In this document: positions 1 to 5,066 of the stretch, piece by piece
Layout of the letters: each line of letters starts with the position of its first letter
How positions within the stretch are numbered: the stretch's first letter is position 1
Origin: Haloarculaceae archaeon
GTDB taxonomy: Archaea; Halobacteriota; Halobacteria; Halobacteriales; Haloarculaceae
Direction: 5' to 3'
Length of the DNA stretch: 6,855 nt
Assembly (NCBI GenBank): GCA_018609945.1
Contig: JAHENO010000127.1
Location: forward strand, 1-6,855
Position numbers and translations under genes: made by a program
The notes under the pieces: generated by a model
Told to the model about the DNA's origin: nothing
Database searches by the model: none
The model's input: only the letters and a program-made list of their open reading frames with translations

Positions 1-1249
1 CGGCGGTGACGGTGTTGGGCAGTTCCGGGTTGGGTTCCCGGTCGAAAAACGACGCGGGAACGTTGCGCAACTCGCCCTGGAGCTTCTGGTCGTAGACGAC
101 GACCGCGGGCAGGTGATATTTGTAGGCGATCTGGAAGGCAGTGCGGGTCTGCTCGTAGGCCTCCCGTTCGTTCCCGGGTGCGAACACGACGCGGTTGGAG
201 TCACCCTGGCTCGTGTAGAGGACGTGTTCCAGGTCGGCCTGTTCCGGTTTGGTCGGCATCCCGGTCGAGGGGCCGGCGCGCATCGACTCGACCAGTACGA
301 GCGGGGTCTCCGTGATCTCCGCGAGGCTCAGCGGCTCGGACATGAGCGCGAAGCCGCCGCCCGAGGACCCGGACATCGCCTTCGCCCCGGCGTGGGAGGC
401 CCCCATCGCGGCGGTGATCGCGGCGATCTCGTCCTCGACCTGCTCGGCGACGCCGCCCCGTTCGGGGAGGTACTTCGAGAGCAGCGTGAACACTTCCGTC
501 CAGGGGGTCATCGGGTAGCCGGAAATGAACCGACACCCCTCGTCGAGCGCGCCGAAGGCGATGCCGTTGCTCCCCGAGACCAGCACCTGCTTCTCGTCGT
601 GGCTCCCCTCGGGGATGCGCAGGTCGTGGTCGAACTCGCGCTCGCTGGTCCGGTCGTAGGCCTCCTCGAGGACCGCGAGGTTGTCCGCGAGCATGTCCCC
701 GGACATCCGCTCTTCGAGGAGCCCCTCGAAGTGCGACAGGTCCGCGTCGACGAGCGCGGCGGTCGCGCCGACGCCCGCGGTATTTCGCATCACTTCGCTC
801 CCGTGTTCTTTGGCGATCGCCCGGAGGTCGATCGGGTAGACGTGCCAGCCGTTCGCCTCGGCTCGCGCCTCCAGGTCGACGGCGTCGACGTCCTCCTCGT
901 CGAGCATCCCCGCGTCGTAGACGATGACCCCCCCATCGCGGAGGTCGTCGAGGTTCTCCGTCAGCGGTTTGATCGCCTCGTTGCCGTAGATGGCGTCCTC
1001 GCGCGGGTTCCGCGCGAAGGAGTCGCCCAGCACGAGCAGGAAGTTGTACCCGTCACCGCGCGACCGGACCGGACCGGGCCGGGCACGGACCTCGACGTAG
1101 GTGTGCCCGCCCCGGATGCGCGAGGGGTAGTGGCGGTGTGTGAACACGTCGAGGCCAGCCCGCATCAGCGCCCGTGCGAAGTTCCCGCTCGTCGAGTCGA
1201 TGCCGTCGCCGGAGCCGCCGGCGATGCGCCAGATGAGTTCCTCTGTCAT
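1..1249 (-). CDS. korA: 2-oxoacid:ferredoxin oxidoreductase alpha subunit (gamma-alpha fusion), partial at left edge
   Basis: The 416 visible codons read without interruption from an ATG at 1249 to the window edge; the C-terminal part lies outside. This family oxidatively decarboxylates a 2-oxoacid (2-oxoglutarate, pyruvate or similar) with CoA and passes electrons to ferredoxin in the cytoplasm, as a complex with a TPP-binding beta subunit. Residues 1-200 are the gamma-type domain, with the glycine motif GGSGDGID (11-18), RHYPSRIRGGHTY (about 39-51) and MRNTAGVGATAA. The alpha (pyrimidine-binding) domain follows, with GYPMTPWTE (244-252), EQVEDEIAA (269-277) and MRAGPSTGMPT (323-333). The N-terminal gamma domain fused to alpha is the usual haloarchaeal and KorA-type arrangement. 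The start is fixed by a 4-base ATGA overlap with the upstream kinase gene; no SD is seen, so translational coupling is likely. The substrate cannot be told from this part: PorA-like or another paralogue is possible. A korB gene is expected further left. Confidence 0.92.
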   Translation of the reverse strand, partial: MTEELIWRIAGGSGDGIDSTSGNFARALMRAGLDVFTHRHYPSRIRGGHTYVEVRARPGPVRSRGDGYNFLLVLGDSFARNPREDAIYGNEAIKPLTENLDDLRDGGVIVYDAGMLDEEDVDAVDLEARAEANGWHVYPIDLRAIAKEHGSEVMRNTAGVGATAALVDADLSHFEGLLEERMSGDMLADNLAVLEEAYDRTSEREFDHDLRIPEGSHDEKQVLVSGSNGIAFGALDEGCRFISGYPMTPWTEVFTLLSKYLPERGGVAEQVEDEIAAITAAMGASHAGAKAMSGSSGGGFALMSEPLSLAEITETPLVLVESMRAGPSTGMPTKPEQADLEHVLYTSQGDSNRVVFAPGNEREAYEQTRTAFQIAYKYHLPAVVVYDQKLQGELRNVPASFFDREPNPELPNTVTA

Positions 1250-1812
1250 GCGTGTGTGGTTTCGACGATGGTTGCGAGTCGATCGGCGGCCGCGTCCAGG
1301 TCGTCCTCGTTGGAGACGTACCGGATCGGGACGTCCGACGCCGCGGAGTACGTGAACGCGGCCACGGTCTGCAGCTGGCGGTGGAAGTCCAGCGTCAGCC
1401 GGGACTCCTCGGCGTAGCCCCGTTCGCTCTCCGCCCGGCGGTCCCGGATCGTCTCGACGGAGGCGTCCACGACGACGAACGCCGAGGGGTTGACGTCGGC
1501 ACGCACCGCGTCGGGCAACCCCGGAATGAACCCGTGGTCGGTCTCGATGACCAGGTGCGTGTTCACTAGCAGTGGTCCCTCGGCCGCCTTGCGAGCGACG
1601 TACTCGCCGGCCCGCCGCTGCAACATCCGCTGGTCACGGATCGGTAACGCGCCGATCCCCGCCCGGCTGTCGGTCAGCCCGTGTTCCAGCGCCTCTTCCA
1701 GCATGACGTCCCCGAAATTCACGAGCGCGTACTCGTCCCCGAGCGCGCGGCGCGCCTCCTGACAGACCCGGGAGGCACCGACCCCGGGAACGCCGCTGAC
1801 CACGACGACCAT
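1246..1812 (-). CDS. AdkA-like archaeal adenylate kinase / P-loop nucleotide kinase
   Basis: This is a 188-residue cytoplasmic protein, close to the roughly 190 residues of archaeal AdkA, which interconverts ATP, AMP and ADP. Seen: N-terminal beta strand and P-loop GVPGVGAS (7-14), NFGDVM (32-37), LPIRDQRMLQRRAG (56-69), NTH (84-86), GFIPGLP (94-100), NP (108-109) and DRR (124-126). These follow the AdkA order. The P-loop lacks the usual GK(S/T) lysine; as I recall the family, methanogen AdkA proteins also lack it (GVPGVGGTT), so this alone does not mean inactivity. Other changes are less expected: the conserved DTH is NTH, and the RDQxRK stretch after the first helices is replaced by RAGIGA (50-55). 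It may be a divergent paralogue with another substrate. Its start overlaps the DUF5789-like stop by one base (TGATG) and its stop overlaps the next start (ATGA). A strong SD lies 8 bases upstream of the ATG. Confidence 0.85.
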   Translation of the reverse strand: MVVVVSGVPGVGASRVCQEARRALGDEYALVNFGDVMLEEALEHGLTDSRAGIGALPIRDQRMLQRRAGEYVARKAAEGPLLVNTHLVIETDHGFIPGLPDAVRADVNPSAFVVVDASVETIRDRRAESERGYAEESRLTLDFHRQLQTVAAFTYSAASDVPIRYVSNEDDLDAAADRLATIVETTHA

Positions 1813-2096
1813 CAGAACGACACCTCCTCGCTGTCGATGCCGGTGTTGGGACCGCGGTCGTCGTAGAACTTCCGGCCGACGTACTGGTCGCCGACGAACC
1901 CCACGAGCGCGTCGTAGAGTTCGTCCGGCGACCGGAACTCGTCGCGCTGTGCCCGGTCGATGATCTCACCGATCGTCTCCGGTTCGCCGGCCGGCGGGTC
2001 GATCTCTGCCTCGCCCAACTGCTCGATCACCTGCTCCCGCGCGACCGGGAAGGTCAGTTCGCTCACGAACAGGTCGCGTGTCTCTGAGAGTCGCAT
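1812..2096 (-). CDS. Small haloarchaeal DUF5789-like protein
   Basis: This is a 94-residue acidic protein with no membrane segment or cysteine, function unknown. It resembles the small haloarchaeal DUF5789 proteins: an N-terminal MRLS start, a phenylalanine-proline-valine step (FPV, 17-19 from this start), a GE.IDR-type central helix, a VG(R) motif and a short C-terminus ending in SF. The assignment is from recalled family pattern, not a search. A GTG at 2114 would add six residues (MTERPP); the ATG at 2096 is preferred because it gives the family-like MRLS start and sits at leaderless distance from a possible TATA-like box. It is the first gene of the unit leading to the AdkA-like kinase and the oxidoreductase; its end carries the SD for the next gene and its stop shares one base with that gene's ATG. 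A small regulatory or partner role is possible but unproven. Confidence 0.8.
   Translation of the reverse strand: MRLSETRDLFVSELTFPVAREQVIEQLGEAEIDPPAGEPETIGEIIDRAQRDEFRSPDELYDALVGFVGDQYVGRKFYDDRGPNTGIDSEEVSF
1821..1828 (-). promoter_or_regulatory. Strong Shine-Dalgarno sequence for the AdkA-like gene
   Basis: On the minus strand this reads AGGAGGTG, an eight-base match to the complement of the archaeal 16S rRNA 3' end, with 8 bases between it and the ATG at 1812. It lies inside the last codons of the DUF5789-like gene (encoding Glu-Glu-Val near its C-terminus). It supports the ATG at 1812 and internal initiation in a polycistronic message. Confidence 0.75.
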
Positions 2097-2125
2097 GGGT
2101 GGTCTCTCGGTCACGTGCCGTCCGG

Positions 2126-2132
2126 CGTATCT
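2126..2132 (-). promoter_or_regulatory. Possible TATA-like box of the DUF5789-kinase-korA unit
   Basis: The minus strand reads AGATACG here, centred about 33 bases before the ATG at 2096. With the usual archaeal spacing of about 26 bases this would start a nearly leaderless transcript around 2103. The match to a haloarchaeal TATA box is weak; the AT-rich box at 2219-2226 is an alternative that would give a leader of about 100 bases. Confidence 0.3.
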
Positions 2133-2218
2133 CCCGAACGCGGCGGGACCCGGGACCGATCACTGACCGTCCGGGGAACTGACGCGGACGCACACAGAGG
2201 CGGGTTGTAATCCATCCA

Positions 2219-2226
2219 TATTAATA
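2219..2226. promoter_or_regulatory. Symmetric AT box TATTAATA in the divergent intergenic region
   Basis: TATTAATA is a perfect palindrome and the most AT-rich stretch in the 246-base gap between the divergent units (2097-2342). It could act as a TATA box in either direction: rightward start near 2249, leftward start near 2195. Both would leave leaders of roughly 95-100 bases before the nearest start codon, unusual in haloarchaea, or could make a short noncoding RNA. The rest of the gap shows a tandem CGGGACC heptamer pair (2144-2157) and no convincing small gene. Confidence 0.35.
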
Positions 2227-2302
2227 GTTACCCCCGTTGCCGTCTTCGACTCTCCTCCGCCGTCGCGCCGCCGCTACGCGGTGCGAGGACCCCGCCGTTA
2301 GA

Positions 2303-2308
2303 TTTAAG
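2303..2308 (+). promoter_or_regulatory. TATA box of the DoxD-type membrane protein unit
   Basis: TTTAAG lies in an otherwise GC-rich stretch with an adenine/guanine-containing flank before it, resembling the haloarchaeal TTTAWA consensus. Its centre is about 26 bases before 2331, so transcription would start about 12 bases ahead of the ATG at 2343. No SD precedes that ATG, which fits a very short leader. Confidence 0.6.
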
Positions 2309-2342
2309 CCGAAGATGTTCGCAGTTTCGGGTGTGGTACGCT

Positions 2343-2891
2343 ATGGCAACGAGAGACGCAACTACCGACGTTCAGACCCGGTTGCTCGGGCGCGAGGTGT
2401 CGTTCAACGTATCCCAGCCGTGGCTGGCGTACTGGCTCGTGATCATGCGGCTGATCGGCGGCTGGTGGCTGTTGCACGCCGGCTGGGACAAGGTCGCTAG
2501 CTGGCCGTTCGACGCGAGCTGGTTCGTCGGCGGCGCCGCCGCGGGCACCAGCCTCGGCCCGTTCGTGACCCTGTTCGGCGACGGCGCGGCGCTGGCTTTC
2601 GTCAACGTCGCCGTGCCCATCGGGCAGGTGTTGATCGGCCTCGGGCTGGTGCTGGGAGCGTTCACCCGGATGGCCGCCTTCTTCGGCGCCTTCATGATGA
2701 TGTTCTTCTACTTCATCAACGGCGAGACCGGCGGCTGGGCCCACGGCGTCGTCACGGGCGAGCTGCTGGGCATCGTCATCTTCGGGATGATCGCGACGCT
2801 CGGTGCCGGGCGCGTGCTCGGGATCGACTCGTACCTCGCGAAGACGGACCTGTTCAAGAACAGCTCCCGGTTGCAGTATCTCATCGGATAG
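2343..2891 (+). CDS. DoxX/DoxD-family four-helix membrane protein
   Basis: This is a 182-residue integral membrane protein. Four hydrophobic segments are seen at about 27-47, 83-105, 108-125 and 137-156, with a charged N-terminal 20 residues and a basic/polar C-terminus. The first helix ends in the family-like RLIGGWWLLHAGWDKV (36-51), followed by a loop (GGAAAGTSLGPF, 63-74) like that of the DoxD small subunit of thiosulfate:quinone oxidoreductase, then IGLGLVLGAFTRMAAFFG. DoxX-superfamily proteins are associated with quinone-linked redox and sulfur or thiol stress; the substrate cannot be told here. No DoxA-type partner is seen. The ATG at 2343 is preferred over an in-frame GTG at 2331 because the promoter places the transcript start at about 2331. 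The next gene follows after 13 bases and is surely co-transcribed. Confidence 0.82.
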   Translation: MATRDATTDVQTRLLGREVSFNVSQPWLAYWLVIMRLIGGWWLLHAGWDKVASWPFDASWFVGGAAAGTSLGPFVTLFGDGAALAFVNVAVPIGQVLIGLGLVLGAFTRMAAFFGAFMMMFFYFINGETGGWAHGVVTGELLGIVIFGMIATLGAGRVLGIDSYLAKTDLFKNSSRLQYLIG

Positions 2892-2898
2892 GAGGTGA
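2890..2898 (+). promoter_or_regulatory. Near-perfect Shine-Dalgarno overlapping the upstream stop codon
   Basis: AGGAGGTGA is a nine-base match to the complement of the 16S rRNA 3' end. Its first two bases are the last two of the DoxD-type gene's TAG, and six bases separate it from the ATG at 2905. This arrangement suggests re-initiation by terminating ribosomes, keeping the two membrane proteins in a fixed ratio. Confidence 0.85.
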
Positions 2899-2904
2899 CA
2901 GGAC

Positions 2905-3192
2905 ATGAGTGACCTTTCCATGGCGGACAAAGTTGCACTGTACGTGGGCGGCGGCCTGCTGGTGATCGGCGTAGTCGTGATCGGCATCCTCGAGATGGCG
3001 ATCGGCGCGTCCCACCCCGTGTCGGGCGAAGGGCAGATCGTCCACGAAGCACTGATCCCGATCAAGGTGCGGTCCTACATCATCCTGGCCGGCCTGCTCG
3101 TCTGGGGCCTCTATGCCGTCTACAAGGTGCTCGCGGGCGGCCCCACGGGCGGAACCGGCGCCCAGTCGGGCGCCGGCGCTAGCGGGGACTAG
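2905..3192 (+). CDS. Small two-helix membrane protein, unknown function
   Basis: I do not recognise this 95-residue protein as a named family. It has a short polar N-terminus, a long hydrophobic segment (about 9-31, rich in Gly, Val and Ile), a polar loop with an HP pair and acidic residues (about 35-50), a second hydrophobic segment (about 57-76) and a Gly/Ala/Ser/Thr low-complexity tail (78-95). No cysteines or haem motif are seen. The start is set by the SD 6 bases upstream. The gene is coupled to the DoxD-type gene, so it is probably an accessory subunit or stabiliser of that protein in the same membrane complex; this is inferred from position only. It is too short to be a DoxA subunit, which is about 170 residues. 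Confidence 0.85.
   Translation: MSDLSMADKVALYVGGGLLVIGVVVIGILEMAIGASHPVSGEGQIVHEALIPIKVRSYIILAGLLVWGLYAVYKVLAGGPTGGTGAQSGAGASGD
3155..3176. other. Nine-base-pair GC hairpin near the end of the small membrane protein gene
   Basis: CCGGCGCCC, loop AGTC, then GGGCGCCGG: a perfect all-GC inverted repeat ending 13 bases before the TAG stop at 3190, inside the Gly/Ala tail. Downstream is pyrimidine-rich DNA (3201-3230) with only short T runs. It could mark or protect the 3' end of the two-gene transcript, or be a by-product of GC-rich low-complexity coding. Confidence 0.45.
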
Positions 3193-3231
3193 ATCCGGTC
3201 TGTTCCTATCTCCTGTCGCAGTATCCTCCCC

Positions 3232-3250
3232 ACGATAACGTTATTGTACC
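3232..3250 (+). promoter_or_regulatory. Core promoter with palindrome upstream of the GCS2-like gene
   Basis: The AT-rich stretch around GTTATTGTA (3240-3248) sits about 26-30 bases before the ATG at 3272, the right place for a TATA box of a leaderless transcript; no SD precedes that ATG. The same bases form a palindrome: ATAACGTTAT (3235-3244) is perfect, and 3232-3247 pairs at 7 of 8 positions. A repressor bound here would block the basal factors, so this is a plausible operator. Confidence 0.45.
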
Positions 3251-3271
3251 TGGATAGAATTATGGCTGTAC

Positions 3272-4792
3272 ATGGCCCAGGGCGACGGCGACCCGATCGA
3301 CCGCCTGCAGGAGACGGCCCGGATCGACTTCGAGGAGTTCGGGTCCCGGGTCCGCGAGGAGGGGGACGTGGTCAGCGAGCACATCGCGGCGGGGACCTTC
3401 GACAACGACCAGGCCGCGGTCGGCCTCGAGTACGAGTTCTACGCCGTCGACGGGGACACCCACCGGATCCGGCGGGTACCCCGGCGGCTGCTCGGCTGCA
3501 TCGGGTTCGAGAAGGAACTCGGACTGCACAACGCCGAACTGGCGTCGGGCGTCTATCCCTGTCTCGACGCGGGGATCGAGGCCCTCTCGAAGGACGTCGA
3601 GTCGAAACTGGCCGCAGTCCAGGCCCAGGCCGCCGAGGAGGGCATCCGCTTCGTGAGCGACGGCATGTGGACGATCGGGCCCGAATACAACACGACCCGG
3701 GGCTACCTGACCGAGGCGAACCACGAGGAGGGGCTCACGCTGGCGATCAACGTCAGCAACGCGGTCCGGTACCACGGCTTCGCCAGCAGCCGCCGCGAGA
3801 CGCAGCGGCACGTCGACCTGGCCGGGGCGACCATCGACGCCGACAGCTCCGGCCCGGTGAGCCTCACCACGTCGATCCAGCCCCACTACCAGTGCCGGCG
3901 CGCGGCCGACCTGCCCGACCACTTTTGCGCCGCGCTCCGCGTCGCGGGCCCGTTGCTCGCACTCGGCGTCAACTCCCCGTTTCTCCCCCCGGAACTGTAC
4001 GAGATCACCGACCCCGAGGTGGTGCTCGAGGCGGGCGACGCGGAGAAGCGGATCCGGGTGTACGAGGGGATGATGAACCCGGTCGACGGGCCGCCGAAGG
4101 TCCGTTTCCCCGAGGACATCGAGACGCCGGCCGCGGCCGTCGACCGGATCGTCGAGGACCTGGCCATCGTCCCGGCCGACATCGACGCGGGCCAGCGGTT
4201 CGACGACGCGTTCGTCCACTTCAGACACAAACACGGGAGCTACTGGCGGTGGGTCCGACCCGTCTTCGACGGGGCGACAGCCGCCGACGCGAACGCGCGG
4301 ATCGAGTTCCGGCCCCTCCCCGGGCAACCGACCGTCCCGGACACGATCGCGTTCGTGGCCGCCGTCGCCGGCCTGCTGACCGCCTTCCACGAGCGGGACC
4401 ACCCCGCACTCGACCTGTCCTGGGAGACCGCCCGCGAGAACTTCTACGGCGCCGCCAGCGACGGACTCGACGCGGATCTGACGTGGATCACCGCCGACGG
4501 CGAGCGGACCGGCGACACCGACCGGCTGTTCGCGGACCTCTTCGACCTCGCGGTCGACGGCCTCCAGCGCGAGGGGTTTCCAGCCCGGCGGGCGCGGTCC
4601 TGGGTCGCTCCGCTCCGGGAGCGCGCCGAACGCGGGCTGACGCCCGCCGACTGGAAACGCCGGGCCGCCGCCAGACGACTGGACGAGGGCGCGTCGATCA
4701 CAGACGCAATCTACGGGGCACAGCGGGCCTACATCGACCGCCAGGCGGAGACGCTGTTGTCCGGCCACCTCACCGACTGGCCGGACCCGTGA
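3272..4792 (+). CDS. Glutamate-cysteine ligase-like (GCS2-type) carboxylate-amine ligase
   Basis: This is a 506-residue cytoplasmic protein. The N-terminal part has GLEYEF (51-56), matching the ExE metal/nucleotide-binding strand of GCS2-type ligases, then LHNAELASG (85-93), resembling the ELxxxQVE stretch. Further family-like blocks are TTSIQPHYQ (199-207), the ALGVNSPF segment (about 230-237) and ARIEFRPLPGQPT (342-354), resembling the conserved arginine-containing strand near the active site. The family joins an amino group to the gamma-carboxyl of glutamate or to a related acid using ATP. Haloarchaea use gamma-glutamylcysteine as their main thiol, but the characterised haloarchaeal GshA is, as I recall, considerably shorter; the C-terminal 130 or so residues here, with an Arg/Ala-rich stretch (438-470), are extra. 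The substrate is therefore open. The ATG at 3272 is at leaderless distance from the promoter. It appears to be a single-gene unit, with a new promoter-like stretch after it. Confidence 0.72.
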   Translation: MAQGDGDPIDRLQETARIDFEEFGSRVREEGDVVSEHIAAGTFDNDQAAVGLEYEFYAVDGDTHRIRRVPRRLLGCIGFEKELGLHNAELASGVYPCLDAGIEALSKDVESKLAAVQAQAAEEGIRFVSDGMWTIGPEYNTTRGYLTEANHEEGLTLAINVSNAVRYHGFASSRRETQRHVDLAGATIDADSSGPVSLTTSIQPHYQCRRAADLPDHFCAALRVAGPLLALGVNSPFLPPELYEITDPEVVLEAGDAEKRIRVYEGMMNPVDGPPKVRFPEDIETPAAAVDRIVEDLAIVPADIDAGQRFDDAFVHFRHKHGSYWRWVRPVFDGATAADANARIEFRPLPGQPTVPDTIAFVAAVAGLLTAFHERDHPALDLSWETARENFYGAASDGLDADLTWITADGERTGDTDRLFADLFDLAVDGLQREGFPARRARSWVAPLRERAERGLTPADWKRRAAARRLDEGASITDAIYGAQRAYIDRQAETLLSGHLTDWPDP

Positions 4793-4824
4793 GCACCCTA
4801 CCGTTTGGCCGGAACCGAAATCTT

Positions 4825-4830
4825 CATACT
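4825..4830 (+). promoter_or_regulatory. Possible TATA-like box of the zinc-ribbon gene
   Basis: CATACT sits in the AT-richer stretch 4817-4835 after the GCS2-like gene. Usual spacing gives a start near 4854, about ten bases before the ATG at 4864. That favours 4864 over the in-frame ATG at 4843, which would lie upstream of the predicted transcript start. Confidence 0.35.
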
Positions 4831-4835
4831 CGATT

Positions 4836-4865
4836 GCACAGAATGTGCGTGTCACTGTGGCACAT
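4836..4865. repeat. Nested inverted repeats GCACA/TGTGC over the zinc-ribbon gene start
   Basis: GCACA (4836-4840), three bases, then TGTGC (4844-4848) form one perfect inverted repeat; ATGTGC (4843-4848), 11 bases, then GCACAT (4860-4865) form a second sharing the middle arm. The arms span the likely transcript start and reach the ATG. They could bind a regulator or fold into alternative hairpins in the RNA. Confidence 0.4.
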
Positions 4866-5010
4866 GGGAATCCGTGACATCTTCCCGGCGATCACCGACG
4901 GCGGATCGCGCGTCCACCGCGAGTGTCGCAGGTGTGGTCAGAACCTCCCGGGCGAGGCCGACCACTGTCCGGAGTGTGATGGCGAGCCTGTGCGGTACGA
5001 GGTACAGTGA
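4864..5010 (+). CDS. Tiny double-CxxC zinc-ribbon protein
   Basis: This 48-residue protein reads MGIRDIFP at its start and carries CRRC (21-24) and CPEC (35-38), two knuckles 10 residues apart that should hold one zinc ion in a rubredoxin-like or zinc-ribbon fold. Very small proteins of this design are common in haloarchaea and mostly of unknown role, with nucleic-acid or protein binding as possibilities. The ATG at 4864 is chosen over 4843 (which would add seven residues, MCVSLWH) on promoter position and family-like start. No SD is seen, which suits leaderless translation. It lies 71 bases after the GCS2-like gene and 56 before the FAD-linked oxidase, both on the same strand, so it may share a transcript with the oxidase. 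The reading frame stays open far upstream, but that is GC-rich shadow, not part of the gene. Confidence 0.8.
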   Translation: MGIRDIFPAITDGGSRVHRECRRCGQNLPGEADHCPECDGEPVRYEVQ

Positions 5011-5029
5011 GCGAACCGACGTGACACCA

Positions 5030-5051
5030 CCGACCACGTGCACGTGTTCGG
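5030..5051. promoter_or_regulatory. 22-bp palindrome upstream of the FAD-linked oxidase
   Basis: The core CACGTGCACGTG (5035-5046) is a perfect 12-base palindrome made of two CACGTG units. The symmetry extends over 5030-5051 with 10 of 11 base pairs matching (one mismatch, 5034/5047). It ends 15 bases before the ATG at 5067, covering the position of a leaderless core promoter. No clear TATA box is seen beside it. It looks like the site of a dimeric regulator. Confidence 0.5.
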
Positions 5052-5066
5052 GACGACCACTCCACC

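Noticed and set aside
113..1417. A 434-codon open frame on the plus strand
   Set aside because: It lies antisense to the oxidoreductase alpha gene and the kinase, whose family motifs are clear. The translation is Arg/Gly/Val-rich with no domain, typical of a GC-rich shadow frame.
1246..1812. Missing P-loop lysine taken as a sign of a dead kinase
   Set aside because: As recalled, methanogen AdkA enzymes also lack that lysine and are active, so this alone is not evidence for loss of function; the other substitutions are reported instead.
2144..2157. Tandem heptamers CGGGACC CGGGACC
   Set aside because: Only two copies in GC-rich DNA with no link to a promoter spacing or other repeats; likely chance.
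2310..2321. CGAA-N4-TTCG dyad just downstream of the TATA box of the DoxD-type gene
   Set aside because: Only four base pairs per arm with a mismatch in the spacer; CGAA/TTCG tetramers are common in this DNA, so an operator cannot be supported.
2304..3065. A 253-codon minus-strand frame rich in His, Glu and Pro
   Set aside because: It is the mirror of the DoxD-type and small membrane protein genes, both supported by hydrophobic segments, a TATA box and an SD.
3260..4855. A 531-codon minus-strand frame
   Set aside because: It is antisense to the GCS2-like gene across its whole length, with no recognisable motif and no promoter or SD at its start. GC-rich codon bias keeps this frame open.
3244..5010. 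A 588-codon frame that seems to fuse a long Arg/Gly/Pro-rich protein to the zinc ribbon
   Set aside because: The first 500 or so codons overlap the GCS2-like gene in another frame and are very basic and low-complexity, unlike the acidic proteome. Only the final 48 codons (from 4864) look real.
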